DNA of 64,000 nt from SHLQ01 sp033344795 (GCA_033344795.1 JAWPMS010000001.1:1302001-1366000); one strand, 5' to 3'; shown: positions 26,482-36,139, numbered from the stretch's first letter. Notes: generated by a model from the sequence alone, not told the origin. Numbers and translations are program-made.

Positions 26482-27870
26482 ATGATCTCGGCCCGGCAAA
26501 TCTCCCTGTTGTTGGTTGTCATTCTTCTCGCTGGCGCATGTTCGTCGTCCACATCACCGACGGCGTCGATCGATCCCGATGAGGTACCACGAGGTGAGGT
26601 TCGTGACTTCGGCGCAGTACCACAATTCGTCGATGGTGAGCTCTCTCCCGCCGCTGCCGACGCCATCGACGTGTTGTTCGGCAATGGCTTCGACAACCTG
26701 TTCGTGCTCGACGAGGTTGATGCGATCGAAGCGTTGGGCAGCTCGGGAGACGTTCGGCTCGGTTGGGTATTGAGCGACCTGCTGCGGTTTGCTCCCGATG
26801 CAACAACTGCGGGCCGGCTCGGAAGTGCGGCCAGTGAGTTGCTCGGCATGGAATTCGAAGGTTTCAACCCATGGGGTGAGGTCACCGATCAACTCATTGC
26901 CTGGGACGTTCCCGCACCGCCCGGGTACCTCGACGTGAAACGGACGATCTTGGTGGGTCTCGTGCCCCAGTGGGAGCCGTTCTTCGATGATGATGATGCT
27001 GACGTCGATTGGCGCTTGATCTCGTGGGGTGGGGTGCTCATCGATGATCGCCCGTACGACAGGACGGATGATCTGTGCCGGTGCATTCCCGCTGCGGACA
27101 ATCCGGCGGTGATCACCGCCGACGAGGCTACGTGGCTCGATGACGACGACGTGGTGTTCGGTGTCGAGATCAACGGCGAGTCTCGGGCGTACCCGCGTCA
27201 GATCATGGAGGTTCGCGAGATGGTCAACGACACGTTGGGCGGTCGCGACTTCGGCATGCCGTATTGCACGTTGTGCGGCGCGGCACAGGTCTGGTTCACC
27301 GATGATCTGCCGGAAGGCATCGATCGGCCGATTCTGCGAACCTCAGGGCTCCTCTCACGGTCGAACAAGGTGATGTACGACCTCAACACCTTCTCTATTC
27401 TCGACACCTTTCGCGGCACGGCCGAGACCGGTCCTCTCAAGGAGCGGGGCATCCAGCTCAACCAGCACTCGGTTGTGACGTCGACGTGGGCCGATTGGCG
27501 AGCAGCACACCCCGATACCACCGTGCTCATCGAAGAGTTGGCGCTCGGCCGCGATCCCGACTTTCGCAATGGTCGAGACGCCGACGGCCCGATCTTCCCC
27601 ATCGGCGATGTCGACCCCCGCCTGCCTGTTCAAGAAGACGTCCTCGGCGTCATCACCGGTGACGGGACGCCGATTGCCTTTCACGTTGCATCTGCCCGTT
27701 CGGCACTGGATCGTGGTGAGACCATCGAGGTAAACGGCATCAGCATTGTTTCGGACGGCGGTGGTGTTCGCGCCATCGATGCGGATGGCAACGACGTCGG
27801 GAGTCATCAGGCGTTCTGGTTTGCGTGGTCGCAGTTCCACCCCGAGACAGAACTCTGGCCAGACGTCTAA
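26482..27870 (+). CDS. DUF3179 lipoprotein
   Basis: This 462-residue lipoprotein has signal LLLVVILLAGAC (Cys20). The DUF3179 domain covers about residues 210-450, with VFGVEINGESRAYPRQIM and the Cys pair in MPYCTLCGAA, both typical of this family of unknown function. The N-terminal ~200 residues are an extra all-helical part. The ATG at 26482 gives a canonical signal peptide; an upstream in-frame ATG would place 22 polar residues before it. It is divergent from the DUF2231-cytochrome c gene. Confidence 0.85.
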   Translation: MISARQISLLLVVILLAGACSSSTSPTASIDPDEVPRGEVRDFGAVPQFVDGELSPAAADAIDVLFGNGFDNLFVLDEVDAIEALGSSGDVRLGWVLSDLLRFAPDATTAGRLGSAASELLGMEFEGFNPWGEVTDQLIAWDVPAPPGYLDVKRTILVGLVPQWEPFFDDDDADVDWRLISWGGVLIDDRPYDRTDDLCRCIPAADNPAVITADEATWLDDDDVVFGVEINGESRAYPRQIMEVREMVNDTLGGRDFGMPYCTLCGAAQVWFTDDLPEGIDRPILRTSGLLSRSNKVMYDLNTFSILDTFRGTAETGPLKERGIQLNQHSVVTSTWADWRAAHPDTTVLIEELALGRDPDFRNGRDADGPIFPIGDVDPRLPVQEDVLGVITGDGTPIAFHVASARSALDRGETIEVNGISIVSDGGGVRAIDADGNDVGSHQAFWFAWSQFHPETELWPDV

Positions 27871-27879
27871 CCGCGAGGC

Positions 27880-28905
27880 TCAGCTTGTGCTCGGGGCGTC
27901 CTCTCGCTCACCGTTTGCGTGGACGGCGAACCGATCATCGGTAGCCGGGTGCACCGGACCATCGGTGGGCCATGGCCAACCGCCGAACTGCGTTTCTTGG
28001 TAGTCGGCAAATGCTTGCTCGATCTCCTCGCGTGTGTTCATCACGAACGGGCCGTACTTCGCGACCGGTTCGCCGATCGGTGCGCCCTGCAGCAGGAGTA
28101 CTTCGACGGCCTCATCCGTGGCAGCGATCTCGATCTCGATGCCACTGCGAACCTGAGCGCCGGTCCGTGCCGGGAGTCGTTGATCGCCGATCGTGAGACC
28201 TGCGCCGGCGAATTGATACAACACTCGGCTACTCGCAGGGTCATTGACCGGGACCGTCCACTTCGAGCCGGCGGGCAGCGTGATGTGCCAGATCGCCAGG
28301 TCGCTCTCGTCGCGAGCGGCCCAGGAATTCGGTGGCGGAGTAGGTGGGTCGACGTCGCCGAGGCGGCCGGCGATGATGGTGACCTGGCCTCCATCGGGCA
28401 GCTCGAGTCGCGGAATGTTCTCCGACCACAACATGGTGAAGTACGGGTCGACCAGCTTGTCGACCGCGGGGAGATTCAGCCAGACCTGAAAGAGCTCGAG
28501 GGGGTTGTCCGCGTCGGTGTTGACCAACGGGAACATCTCGGAGTGCACGATTCCCGAACCAGCGGTCATCCATTGCACATCGCCGCTGCTGAACCGTGCG
28601 GTTGCACCCAGAGAGTCGGAATGATCGATGACACCTCGACGGGCAAACGTGATTGTTTCAAAGCCCCTGTGCGGGTGTTGCGGGAAACCGGGAACCGAGC
28701 TCCCGTGATACATCGACCAGCCATCCGTCCCGCTGAAATCCGAGCCGATTTCACGACCCGACAACGATGCGTCGGGAGCCATGGTTCCGTCACCCTGTGG
28801 ATAGTCGTCGACGTGATGTGCGCAGAAGAGAAACGGATCGAGCGTCTGCCACTGCGGACCCAGTGAGATCATTCCGAGAACGGTCGATGTCGACGTGGTT
28901 TCCAT
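27880..28905 (-). CDS. Pirin family protein
   Basis: This 341-residue bicupin carries the pirin motif GFPQHPHRGFETIT with metal-ligand histidines, then SGSGIVHSEMFP-like (AGSGIVHSEMF) and LFQVWLNLP. Bacterial pirins bind iron or other metals; some have quercetinase activity. The protein is slightly longer than average (about 280-320) because of a C-terminal extension (FGGWPWPTDGPVHP...). No partner genes are evident. The minus-strand start overlaps the possible 5' region of the next '+' gene. Confidence 0.9.
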   Translation of the reverse strand: METTSTSTVLGMISLGPQWQTLDPFLFCAHHVDDYPQGDGTMAPDASLSGREIGSDFSGTDGWSMYHGSSVPGFPQHPHRGFETITFARRGVIDHSDSLGATARFSSGDVQWMTAGSGIVHSEMFPLVNTDADNPLELFQVWLNLPAVDKLVDPYFTMLWSENIPRLELPDGGQVTIIAGRLGDVDPPTPPPNSWAARDESDLAIWHITLPAGSKWTVPVNDPASSRVLYQFAGAGLTIGDQRLPARTGAQVRSGIEIEIAATDEAVEVLLLQGAPIGEPVAKYGPFVMNTREEIEQAFADYQETQFGGWPWPTDGPVHPATDDRFAVHANGEREDAPSTS

Positions 28906-28976
28906 GTGTCAGAGGTTACCCGGGTCGCATAGGTCGAATTGCTCAGTTCTCCTCGAGAGGGGCCGATCAGAAACTC

Positions 28977-29387
28977 GTGAAGTTGTTTGGGCGTAATGAT
29001 GAGGCGTATGCGGACGCGAAGCGGAACGGGCAGCAGGCCCTTCGGACGCTTCCACAGTCGCGACTGAACGAGCAGTGCGCAAAGCTCCGTGAGGTGCACC
29101 ACGAACTCGATGCGATCGAAGCGCAGATCTCCGCTCTTCGAGAACGGCAGGCGGCGAGTCTTCTTCGCGCCAGCAAGCCAAAGGTACGGCCCGGTCAGGT
29201 GCAAACGCTCGATCTGCGCACGTTGGACGACGTGGATCTGACCAACGCACGACTCGATACAGCGGCGCTGGAAATGACCACTCCCGAGGAGACCAACCGC
29301 GTCGACGCCGACTTCGATCGACGATTCGCCGCGTTTGCTTCAGCCGAAAGCGATGACTCGTCGCGCCGCTGGCTCGATACCGCCTGA
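28977..29387 (+). CDS. Small hypothetical protein, helical
   Basis: This is an unrecognised protein of about 136 residues. It is rich in charged residues and probably alpha-helical (LREVHHELDAIEAQISALRERQA forms a heptad-like stretch), with a conserved-looking centre VQTLDLRTLDDVDLTNARLD. The start is uncertain: the GTG at 28977 follows a GAGAGGGG tract by 13 nt, while the frame is open to an ATG at 28887 that would overlap the pirin start. Base periodicity after 28980 looks coding. No function can be offered. Confidence 0.5.
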   Translation: MKLFGRNDEAYADAKRNGQQALRTLPQSRLNEQCAKLREVHHELDAIEAQISALRERQAASLLRASKPKVRPGQVQTLDLRTLDDVDLTNARLDTAALEMTTPEETNRVDADFDRRFAAFASAESDDSSRRWLDTA

Positions 29388-29434
29388 ACCAGCGCGCGTC
29401 TGATCGCCGAACTCCGCTGTGCTACGAAGGGCAG

Positions 29435-30124
29435 ATGAGCGACGATCCCGCTGAGCAGGACGAATCCGATTCAGAAGAGGTTGGCCTCGACGAGGCGTAT
29501 TCTCTTGAGACGCCCGAAGACAGCCGTCGGTTGTATGCCAAGTGGGCCGCCAGCTACGACGATGATTTCATCGCTCCGACCGGCTACGTGTATCACGAGA
29601 ATGTCGTCGCAGCATTTCTCGATGCTGGCGGGTCCGCCGGCGGTCCAGTGCTCGACGTCGGATGTGGCACGGGAATCGTGGGCGTTGCCCTGAGCGACGT
29701 TGGAGAAAAGCTCGTTGACGGCATCGACATTTCACCCGAGATGATCGAGGTCGCACGGACGAAACAGAGCGTGTTCGAGGAACCTGCGTATCGATCGCTC
29801 ATGGTGGCCGACCTCACCCAACCGTTGGATCTCCCCGACGACTGCTACATGGGAATCGTGAGCGCGGGGACGTTCACACACGGACACCTCTCTCCCGAAC
29901 CGATTCGCGAGCTGGTGCGGATCTGTGCGCCGGGAGCGGTGTGCGCTCTCGGAATCAACGCAGAGCACTACGTCGCGATGGGGTTCGATGCGCTGTTCGC
30001 CGAACTGTCGAAGAACGGCGCCATCACCTCGCCCGACAACATCGATGTTTCGATCTACGAAGCCATGCGCGGCGAGCAGGCGCATGCGCGCGGAAACGTT
30101 GCGCTGTTCCAGGTGCTGCCGTAA
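29435..30124 (+). CDS. Class I SAM-dependent methyltransferase
   Basis: This 229-residue protein has an acidic N-terminal 30 residues, then LYAKWAASYDDDF and the SAM-binding motif VLDVGCGTGIVGVAL (~66-80), with GIDISPEMIEVAR following as motif II. The C-terminal half lacks features that name a substrate. Such proteins resemble small-molecule (Williams-Beuren-like) methyltransferases. The ATG at 29435 is preceded by a GAAGGG site. It is followed after ~70 bp by a small hypothetical gene. Confidence 0.85.
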   Translation: MSDDPAEQDESDSEEVGLDEAYSLETPEDSRRLYAKWAASYDDDFIAPTGYVYHENVVAAFLDAGGSAGGPVLDVGCGTGIVGVALSDVGEKLVDGIDISPEMIEVARTKQSVFEEPAYRSLMVADLTQPLDLPDDCYMGIVSAGTFTHGHLSPEPIRELVRICAPGAVCALGINAEHYVAMGFDALFAELSKNGAITSPDNIDVSIYEAMRGEQAHARGNVALFQVLP

Positions 30125-30195
30125 GTCGCGGCGCACGGGGAATAGCAGCCTCGGACGCGGCGCTGTAACGGACATACACCGACGAAGGGAGTCCC

Positions 30196-30603
30196 ATGAG
30201 CGAAATTCAGGATTCATGGAAAGAAGTGGCTGGTAAGGCGGAGGCGCTTGGGTTGAAGCTCAAGCTGCATCTCGAACAAGAACAGGACGACGATCAGCCG
30301 GAGCGCACGGCAGGCGACACAAAAGCAATGGTCGACGAGCTCGGACGCAAGCTCAACGACGCGTTCGATTCGTTCGGCAACGCGGCAAAGGACCCAGCTG
30401 TTCACGAAGATGTGAAGGACGTGGGGAGGCTTTTTCGCGACGCCTTGGTGACGACGTTCAACGCGGTAGGTGCTGAGGTCAGTTCGCGGACCAGTACATC
30501 GGGTTCGTCGACCGATGCTCCTGCGCCGACCCCTCAAGATGTCGTCGTGACCGAAGTTGAAGACTCATCGAGCGGTGACGAGGCCGACGGAGGCGACGCG
30601 TAG
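30196..30603 (+). CDS. Small acidic hypothetical protein
   Basis: This 135-residue protein starts with SEIQDSWKEVAGKAEALGLKLKLHLEQE, an amphipathic helix pattern. A central helical part (VDELGRKLNDAFDSFGNAAKDP) and a Ser/Thr/Asp/Glu-rich disordered tail follow. GAAGGGAG precedes the ATG by 5 nt. It shows no signal peptide or membrane segment. The layout is similar to small CsbD/apolipoprotein-like helical proteins of actinobacteria, but I do not recognise a family. Confidence 0.65.
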   Translation: MSEIQDSWKEVAGKAEALGLKLKLHLEQEQDDDQPERTAGDTKAMVDELGRKLNDAFDSFGNAAKDPAVHEDVKDVGRLFRDALVTTFNAVGAEVSSRTSTSGSSTDAPAPTPQDVVVTEVEDSSSGDEADGGDA

Positions 30604-30611
30604 TTCCTCTT

Positions 30612-31817
30612 TCAGCTGCTGCGGACGTCGATAAGCGCCGAAACCACCTCGTCGATTTCTTCGGACGTGGTCAGGTAGTGGACAGATAGGCGCAGCAGCG
30701 GCGGAAGGTCGCGACGCACCGAGTCCCAGAGCGTGGCGTCACGTGCGGCCACCGAGATGTTGATGTTCTTCTCGCGAAGCGCCTTCTTGACATCGAATGG
30801 GTCAACCCCGGGGCAAACGGTCGTCACGATTCCGGAACGATTCAATCCAAGGTCCATCGGCTCGAAACCGTTCGTTCGCAGGGCGCCGCGGAGCTCCTCG
30901 GCGCGGGCCTGGACGGTGGCCTCGATGCGGTCGATCCCGATGGAGGCTGCGTGGTCGACGGCGGCCCCGAGACCCAGCCATGCTGCGTGGTTGAACTCCC
31001 AGTACTCGAACCGTCGAGCGTCGGGGAGAAGTTCGTATCGATCGGGCTCGACCCAGTGGGCGCTGTGGTGATCGGGATGGTCCGTGTTCAGCTGAGGAAG
31101 GATGTCTTCGCTCGCGTACAAGAAACCCGACCCTCTCGGACCTCGGAGATATTTGCGTCCGGTGACCGACAACATGTCGCAGCCGAGCTCATCGACGTCG
31201 AGGGAGATCTGGCCGGCCGATTGGCATGCGTCGAGAAGGTAGGGAACGCCGGCGGCCTTGGTCAGCGCGCCAACTTCGGCTGCGGGGTTGATCAGCCCAC
31301 CATTCGTCGGCACGTGTGTCACCGCCACGACGGCCACGTCGGAGTCCAACGTGGCGTCGAGCGCATCGAGATCGACTTGGCCCGATGCATCGCTTGGTAC
31401 GACTTCGATCGTGATGCCGTGGCGTTCCCTTGCCCGCAGAAACGAGACCGCGTTTGCGCCGTACTCCGCCTCGACGGTGAGAATGCGTTGGCCGGCCTCC
31501 ATGGGCAACGCCCAAAAGCCAGAACACCACGCGATCGACGCGTGTTCGGCTCTTGCGATCTCGGTCGGTTTGGCGCCGATGAATGATGCGATCGATTCGT
31601 ACACGGCGGCTTCGGCCTCGGCTGCTTGCGCTGCGGCTTCGTATCCGCCGATCGTGCTCTCGAGTTCGAGGTGGCCAACCTGCGCGTCGATGACCGATTG
31701 TGGCGGCAACGACGAACCGGCGTGATTCAAATGTGTGACGTGGGCGGTTCCGGGTGTCACCGACCGTTGCGCCTCGACCTCCTGGTCGGTGAGCCTCGCA
31801 GCGTCGAGGCCGTTCAT
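30612..31817 (-). CDS. Class V PLP-dependent aminotransferase / cysteine-desulfurase-like enzyme
   Basis: This 401-residue PLP enzyme has HLNHAGSSLPP at its N-terminus, LLDACQSAGQISLDV with the PLP aspartate, and SVTGRKYLRGPRGSGFLY with the Schiff-base lysine. These features place it in the class V fold, near selenocysteine lyase/isopenicillin-epimerase-like and EgtE-like proteins. The real substrate cannot be named. It is downstream of, and overlaps by 4 nt, a beta-hydroxyacid dehydrogenase gene, implying that the two act on related metabolites. Confidence 0.85.
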   Translation of the reverse strand: MNGLDAARLTDQEVEAQRSVTPGTAHVTHLNHAGSSLPPQSVIDAQVGHLELESTIGGYEAAAQAAEAEAAVYESIASFIGAKPTEIARAEHASIAWCSGFWALPMEAGQRILTVEAEYGANAVSFLRARERHGITIEVVPSDASGQVDLDALDATLDSDVAVVAVTHVPTNGGLINPAAEVGALTKAAGVPYLLDACQSAGQISLDVDELGCDMLSVTGRKYLRGPRGSGFLYASEDILPQLNTDHPDHHSAHWVEPDRYELLPDARRFEYWEFNHAAWLGLGAAVDHAASIGIDRIEATVQARAEELRGALRTNGFEPMDLGLNRSGIVTTVCPGVDPFDVKKALREKNINISVAARDATLWDSVRRDLPPLLRLSVHYLTTSEEIDEVVSALIDVRSS

Positions 31818-32773
31818 GATCGTCCTGTTGGTATGACTTCGTAGCCAGCTTCTTCCGGTTCGTCATCGACCATCTCGGCGGGAAAGCCGGGAGCGAGAAT
31901 ACTGAGACCTGTCGCCTCCTCGAGGCGTTTGATGATGTTGGGCGACCATTCCCGTTCGCCGAATCGTTCGATGCCGTCGTCAAAGATGTCGATGAGCAGC
32001 GGGCTGATCTCCAGAGGGACATCGTGTCGATCCGCCACGGCTTGAAAGAGCCCGATGTCCTTCTTCACCAGGTCCATCGTGAAATTGATGTCGCGACTGC
32101 CGTTCAAGATCACCTGGCCCTCGGTTTCGTGGACGAACGAGTTTCCGCTCGAGATCGCAATGGCCTCGTACGCGATGTTCAGGTCCATCCCAGCTGCGGC
32201 CGAGGTGACCAGCGCTTCACACATGGTGAGCAGGTTCGCGGTCGCCAAGTAGTTGGTGACCACCTTCAGCACCGAGGCGCTGCCGAGGTCACCGGTGTGG
32301 AGGATTCGTCGGCCCATCGTTGTGAGAATCGGCAAGATCTGTTCGAACGTGGCCCGTTCACAACCAGCGAAGATGGCGATGTTGCCCGTTGCCGCACGGT
32401 GGCAACCACCAGAAACTGGGCAGTCGACGGGTTCGGCTCCCGCCGACCGGACCTTCTCACCGAGGCGTTTCACCTCGGCCTCATCGGTGGTGCTCATCTC
32501 CATCCAGATCTTCCCAGGACCAAATCCCGCGAGGAGTCCGTCGTCGGCCTCAAGCACATGCGCGCTCGCGGCCGGCGAGGGGAGGCAGGTGATCACCACA
32601 TCGCACTCCTGTGCCATCTGCTTCGGTGATTCGCCCCACGATGCGCCCGCATCGAGCAGATGTTGGGCCGCGCTCTTGTCGAGATCGCGGACCGTCAGGT
32701 CAAGTCCGTTGCGCAGGATGGATCCCGCGAGTTTCCCGCCCACGTTTCCGAGTCCGATGAAGCCGATTTTCAT
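31814..32773 (-). CDS. NAD(P)-dependent beta-hydroxyacid dehydrogenase (3-hydroxyisobutyrate dehydrogenase family)
   Basis: This 319-residue protein has the Rossmann motif GFIGLGNVGGKLAGS at residues 4-18, the substrate motif DCPVSGG and the catalytic lysine in LKVVTNYLA. These define the family that oxidises 3-hydroxyisobutyrate, tartronate semialdehyde and related acids. The ATG at 32773 places the Rossmann motif at the N-terminus; an upstream in-frame start would add 25 unrelated residues. It is first in a two-gene operon with the class V aminotransferase. Confidence 0.9.
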   Translation of the reverse strand: MKIGFIGLGNVGGKLAGSILRNGLDLTVRDLDKSAAQHLLDAGASWGESPKQMAQECDVVITCLPSPAASAHVLEADDGLLAGFGPGKIWMEMSTTDEAEVKRLGEKVRSAGAEPVDCPVSGGCHRAATGNIAIFAGCERATFEQILPILTTMGRRILHTGDLGSASVLKVVTNYLATANLLTMCEALVTSAAAGMDLNIAYEAIAISSGNSFVHETEGQVILNGSRDINFTMDLVKKDIGLFQAVADRHDVPLEISPLLIDIFDDGIERFGEREWSPNIIKRLEEATGLSILAPGFPAEMVDDEPEEAGYEVIPTGRS

Positions 32774-32904
32774 GTGTGCTGTCCTTGTCCGTGACTGGCT
32801 GACACCAAACGATTCCGGTTGGGTCCAAAGGTTCGGAGAGTATTTCACAGCGGTGCGGGAGGTCGATCACACGGAAGCACAGATTCTGCTGGTTTCCTAG
32901 AGGT

Positions 32905-34542
32905 GTGGATCCCTTTCCCGAGCCCATGCCAGTGGCTTCACTCGACGAGCTCGGACGCGAGCGCGAGGCGGTCGATCGGATCCAGGAAGTCCATCGTGCG
33001 CACGTGGCCTCGGCGCGCCGATATGCGACAGGCCTCGCTGACGAAGCGTCCTTTTTGTCAGAGGAAGGTCCCCGAGAAACCGAGGCCGAAGTCGGTGATG
33101 AAGATTCTGAGGCGGCGGTCGAAGCTGCGACCGCGCGTGCTGCGGCGGGGCGCACGTTGCTGGCGTGGAAACGTGTTCGAGAGCTGGAGGCCGCCGGTGA
33201 TGCGTTGGCGTTCGGTCGCATCACGTCCCAAGAATTCGGAACCGACTACATCGGGCGGATGAGTGTCATCGATGGTGATGACGTCTACCTGATCGATTGG
33301 CGAGCTCGGGCAGCCGAGCCGTTCTATCGAGCGACCCCGCTCGAACCGATGGGCGTCTCGCACCGAAGACACCTGCACTACCTCGACGCCGAACTCACCA
33401 ACTACAGCGACGAGATATTCGACACCGACAACATCGGCGAACACCAAGCGTTGCGCGGCGAGGCGGCACTCCTCGCCACCTTGGCGACGCGCACCGATGG
33501 GCGCATGCAGTCGGTGGTAGCCACCATTCAGGCCGAACAAGACGCGGTCATCCGGGCGTCTGCAAAAGGCCCACTGTTGGTGCAGGGTGGGCCGGGCACT
33601 GGAAAGACCGTGGTTGCCCTCCATCGCGCTGCCTACCTGCTCTATGCCGACCGAGCTGCTCTTGCCGAGACCGGTGTCCTGATCGTCGGCCCGAGTACCG
33701 AGTTTCTTGCCTATGTGAGCGATGTGTTGCCATCGCTGGGTGAGAGTGGCGTGGTCTCGGTCACCGCAGATCGGCTTTTTCCGGGCGTGCTGACCGATCC
33801 TGATCCATCCGAAAGCGCCGCAGACCTAAAAGGCAATAGCGCCATGGCTGTGGTTCTTGCCGACGCAGTTGCGAGGCGGCAGCGGCCGCCGAAGGAACCT
33901 CTGACCGTGTGGTACGGAAGCCGTCGCGTCATCGTGCCCGTCGCCGAGCTGGAACAGTTCGCACAGCTTGGGGCGCGTCAGGCGACACACAATGCGGGAG
34001 CGGGCATGTTCCGGCGCTTGCTCCTCGAGCGACTGATCGATGAGGTGCACGAACCGGGATTCGGCGAACGACGCGACATTCGTGACTCATTGAACGAATC
34101 CGTCGAAGTAACAGCCTTCTGTGAAGCGCACTGGCCGGTCCTCACCCCCGAACAGATGCTCAACGATTTGTTCGGATCGGCTGCGCTGCTCCGGGCTTCG
34201 TGCGCAGCTGCCGAGCTCGACCAAACTGCGGTCGATCTCCTCGCTCGACCGCGAGTGAAGGAAAAAGACTTGTGGAGGCGGCGATGGTATCGCAGCGACG
34301 TCCCGCTTCTCGACGAACTCCTCTGGTTGCTCGGTGACGTGTCGGAGGCGACCCAGATCGAAACCGACATGGAGCATCAATTCGCGGACGAGGACGACGT
34401 GTTCACCGTCGACGAGCAACGCGGGGAAGACCTCGATCTCGAGGACGATGAAGAGGAAAAGCTCGAACCGGAACCGGGCGACGAGGCTGTCGAGAGTTAT
34501 GACGCCTGGCGTGATGGTGAGGAAGAAGAAAAGTGGACGTAG
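32905..34542 (+). CDS. HelD-like superfamily I helicase, N-terminal part (frame-split)
   Basis: These 545 residues match the first half of actinobacterial HelD-type UvrD-like ATPases, which bind RNA polymerase. The N-terminal region is RxDEVDRIQ-like (EREAVDRIQEVHRAH), with an RNAP-interacting coiled segment, IDWRARAAEPFYRATP, and Walker A GGPGTGKTVVALHRAAYLLY (~228-247). It ends in a Glu/Asp-rich stretch and a TAG at 34540. The remaining helicase motifs are encoded just downstream in the +1 frame. A protein ending here would lack motif II and could not be an active ATPase alone. The GTG start is the best available. Confidence 0.8.
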   Translation: MDPFPEPMPVASLDELGREREAVDRIQEVHRAHVASARRYATGLADEASFLSEEGPRETEAEVGDEDSEAAVEAATARAAAGRTLLAWKRVRELEAAGDALAFGRITSQEFGTDYIGRMSVIDGDDVYLIDWRARAAEPFYRATPLEPMGVSHRRHLHYLDAELTNYSDEIFDTDNIGEHQALRGEAALLATLATRTDGRMQSVVATIQAEQDAVIRASAKGPLLVQGGPGTGKTVVALHRAAYLLYADRAALAETGVLIVGPSTEFLAYVSDVLPSLGESGVVSVTADRLFPGVLTDPDPSESAADLKGNSAMAVVLADAVARRQRPPKEPLTVWYGSRRVIVPVAELEQFAQLGARQATHNAGAGMFRRLLLERLIDEVHEPGFGERRDIRDSLNESVEVTAFCEAHWPVLTPEQMLNDLFGSAALLRASCAAAELDQTAVDLLARPRVKEKDLWRRRWYRSDVPLLDELLWLLGDVSEATQIETDMEHQFADEDDVFTVDEQRGEDLDLEDDEEEKLEPEPGDEAVESYDAWRDGEEEEKWT

Positions 34543-34549
34543 GCAGCCG

Positions 34550-35371
34550 ATGGGCATAGACAACGACGCAGTCGGCAAAGCCCTCAAACAAGAGGCGCAG
34601 GTGAGTTACCCCGTCCGCGACGAGATCACGGGCGAGATCGTGGCCGATCCCGATGGGTTCCCGATCGCGGAACTGGAGAGCGACGACTACTTCGAGCTCG
34701 CAGACACGATGACCATCGAAGAACGTTCGATGGGGGAGCGAGCGTGGCGGTTCGGGCATGTGATCGTCGACGAAGCGCAGGACTTAACTCCGATGCAGTG
34801 GCGCATGATTTCGCGCCGAGCTCGGGGTCTCTCCATGACGATCGTTGGAGACGTGGCACAACGAACTACGGGCGAACCTGGTAGTTGGGAGACGTTGCTG
34901 CCCGGCGCGTTCGGTGAGGTCAATCGATTCGATTTGAGTACCAACTATCGCTCTCCGGAGGAGATCGAACCTTACGCGAACGCAGTTCTGCAGCAGTTGG
35001 ACCCGGACCTTCGACCACCGGTCTCCATCCGCCAATCCGGGCATCCGGTGGTCATCCACGAGATTCGTGAAGCGGATGACCGATCGTCGGTCGTTGGCGA
35101 GCTTGCGTTGGACCTCGTCGAGAAGGTGGACGGCGGACGTGTTGCCGTGCTCACGATGCAGCCTTGGACGGTCGATCATCCACAGATTCGATGCCTGACC
35201 CCGGGAGCCTCGAAAGGCATGGAGTTCGATGCGGTCATCGTCGATGAGCCCGCGGAGATCGCCGAGGCGTCGCATGGTCTTGGGCTTCTCTATGTGGCTC
35301 TGACGCGCACCACCGATCGATTGACGATCGTGCACGAACGTCCGTTGCCGGCGGCGCTGGCCCAGCTCTGA
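34550..35371 (+). CDS. HelD-like helicase, C-terminal part (in +1 frame relative to the first part)
   Basis: These 273 residues begin with an ATG 8 nt after the first part's stop and hold the missing helicase motifs. They are FGHVIVDEAQDLTPMQW (Walker B/motif II), MTIVGDVAQRT (motif III), STNYRSPEEI (motif IV), the GASKGMEFDAVIV stretch (motif V) and LLYVALTRTTDRL (motif VI). The frame is open back to 34334, so a ribosome shifting +1 anywhere between about 34334 and 34542 would make one full HelD. There is only a weak ribosome-binding site before the ATG. The case could be a sequencing indel, a recent mutation, real splitting or recoding. Confidence 0.75.
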   Translation: MGIDNDAVGKALKQEAQVSYPVRDEITGEIVADPDGFPIAELESDDYFELADTMTIEERSMGERAWRFGHVIVDEAQDLTPMQWRMISRRARGLSMTIVGDVAQRTTGEPGSWETLLPGAFGEVNRFDLSTNYRSPEEIEPYANAVLQQLDPDLRPPVSIRQSGHPVVIHEIREADDRSSVVGELALDLVEKVDGGRVAVLTMQPWTVDHPQIRCLTPGASKGMEFDAVIVDEPAEIAEASHGLGLLYVALTRTTDRLTIVHERPLPAALAQL

Positions 35372-35383
35372 GTCAGCGCGCGT

Positions 35384-36139
35384 TCAGCTGCGCGTGAATC
35401 CCGGAGGACGTTTCTCGAGGAACGCACCGATCGCTTCGGAGTGGTCGGCACTTTGCGCTAGGGAACTGAAGAGGTCGGACATGATCGAGTCGTGTTCGAC
35501 CGCGCTGCTCGCGTCGACCGCATTGAGGGCGCGTTTGGTCGCTTCGATCGCAAGCGGTGCTTTGGCAGCAATCTTTTGCGCGAGCTGTGTGGACCGATCG
35601 AGCGGGTGTTCATCGAAGTCGCTGATCAGACCCCAGCGGTCGGCGGTGGCTGCATCGATCCGGTCTCCGGTGAACAACATCGTCCGAGCGTGTGTCGGGC
35701 CAATGGTTTGGGTGAGCGAGCGCACGCTCGCAACAAGGCCCATGTTCACACCGGACGCCGCAAAGGTGGCTGCGGCGGACGAAACTCGAATATCGCATGC
35801 GAGGGCGAGCTCGAGACCACCGCCGTGCGCGGGGCCGTCGATCGCCGCGATGACGGGCACACGGTGATCGTGGATGGACCGCGCAACGCCGCCCACGAGA
35901 CGCAGCATCATGTCTGGCTCGTCGGCGGCTTCGGTCAACGTGCTGATGTCCGCGCCAGCGCAGAATCGTCCGGGTCCGCCGGTGATGATCACCGCTCGAA
36001 TCGACACGTCAGAGGCGGTTTTCTCGATTTGTTCGCGCAAGACGATCCAGTCCTCGGCACGGAGCGCGTTGACCGGTGCCCGATCGATCGTGATCGTTGC
36101 GATGTGCTCGTCCGTGGCGGTGCGCACTACCTGGCTCAT
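35384..36139 (-). CDS. Enoyl-CoA hydratase/isomerase family protein
   Basis: This 251-residue crotonase-fold protein has FCAGADISTL and AHGGGLELALACDIRV, the oxyanion-hole and acyl-CoA-binding signatures. The Glu that completes the hydratase pair is not clearly in place (SGVNMGLVASV where hydratases show P-E-x-x-x-G), so hydratase activity is uncertain and isomerase-type or other crotonase chemistry is possible. The ATG at 36139 gives a standard N-terminus. It is divergent from ilvE. Confidence 0.85.
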   Translation of the reverse strand: MSQVVRTATDEHIATITIDRAPVNALRAEDWIVLREQIEKTASDVSIRAVIITGGPGRFCAGADISTLTEAADEPDMMLRLVGGVARSIHDHRVPVIAAIDGPAHGGGLELALACDIRVSSAAATFAASGVNMGLVASVRSLTQTIGPTHARTMLFTGDRIDAATADRWGLISDFDEHPLDRSTQLAQKIAAKAPLAIEATKRALNAVDASSAVEHDSIMSDLFSSLAQSADHSEAIGAFLEKRPPGFTRS

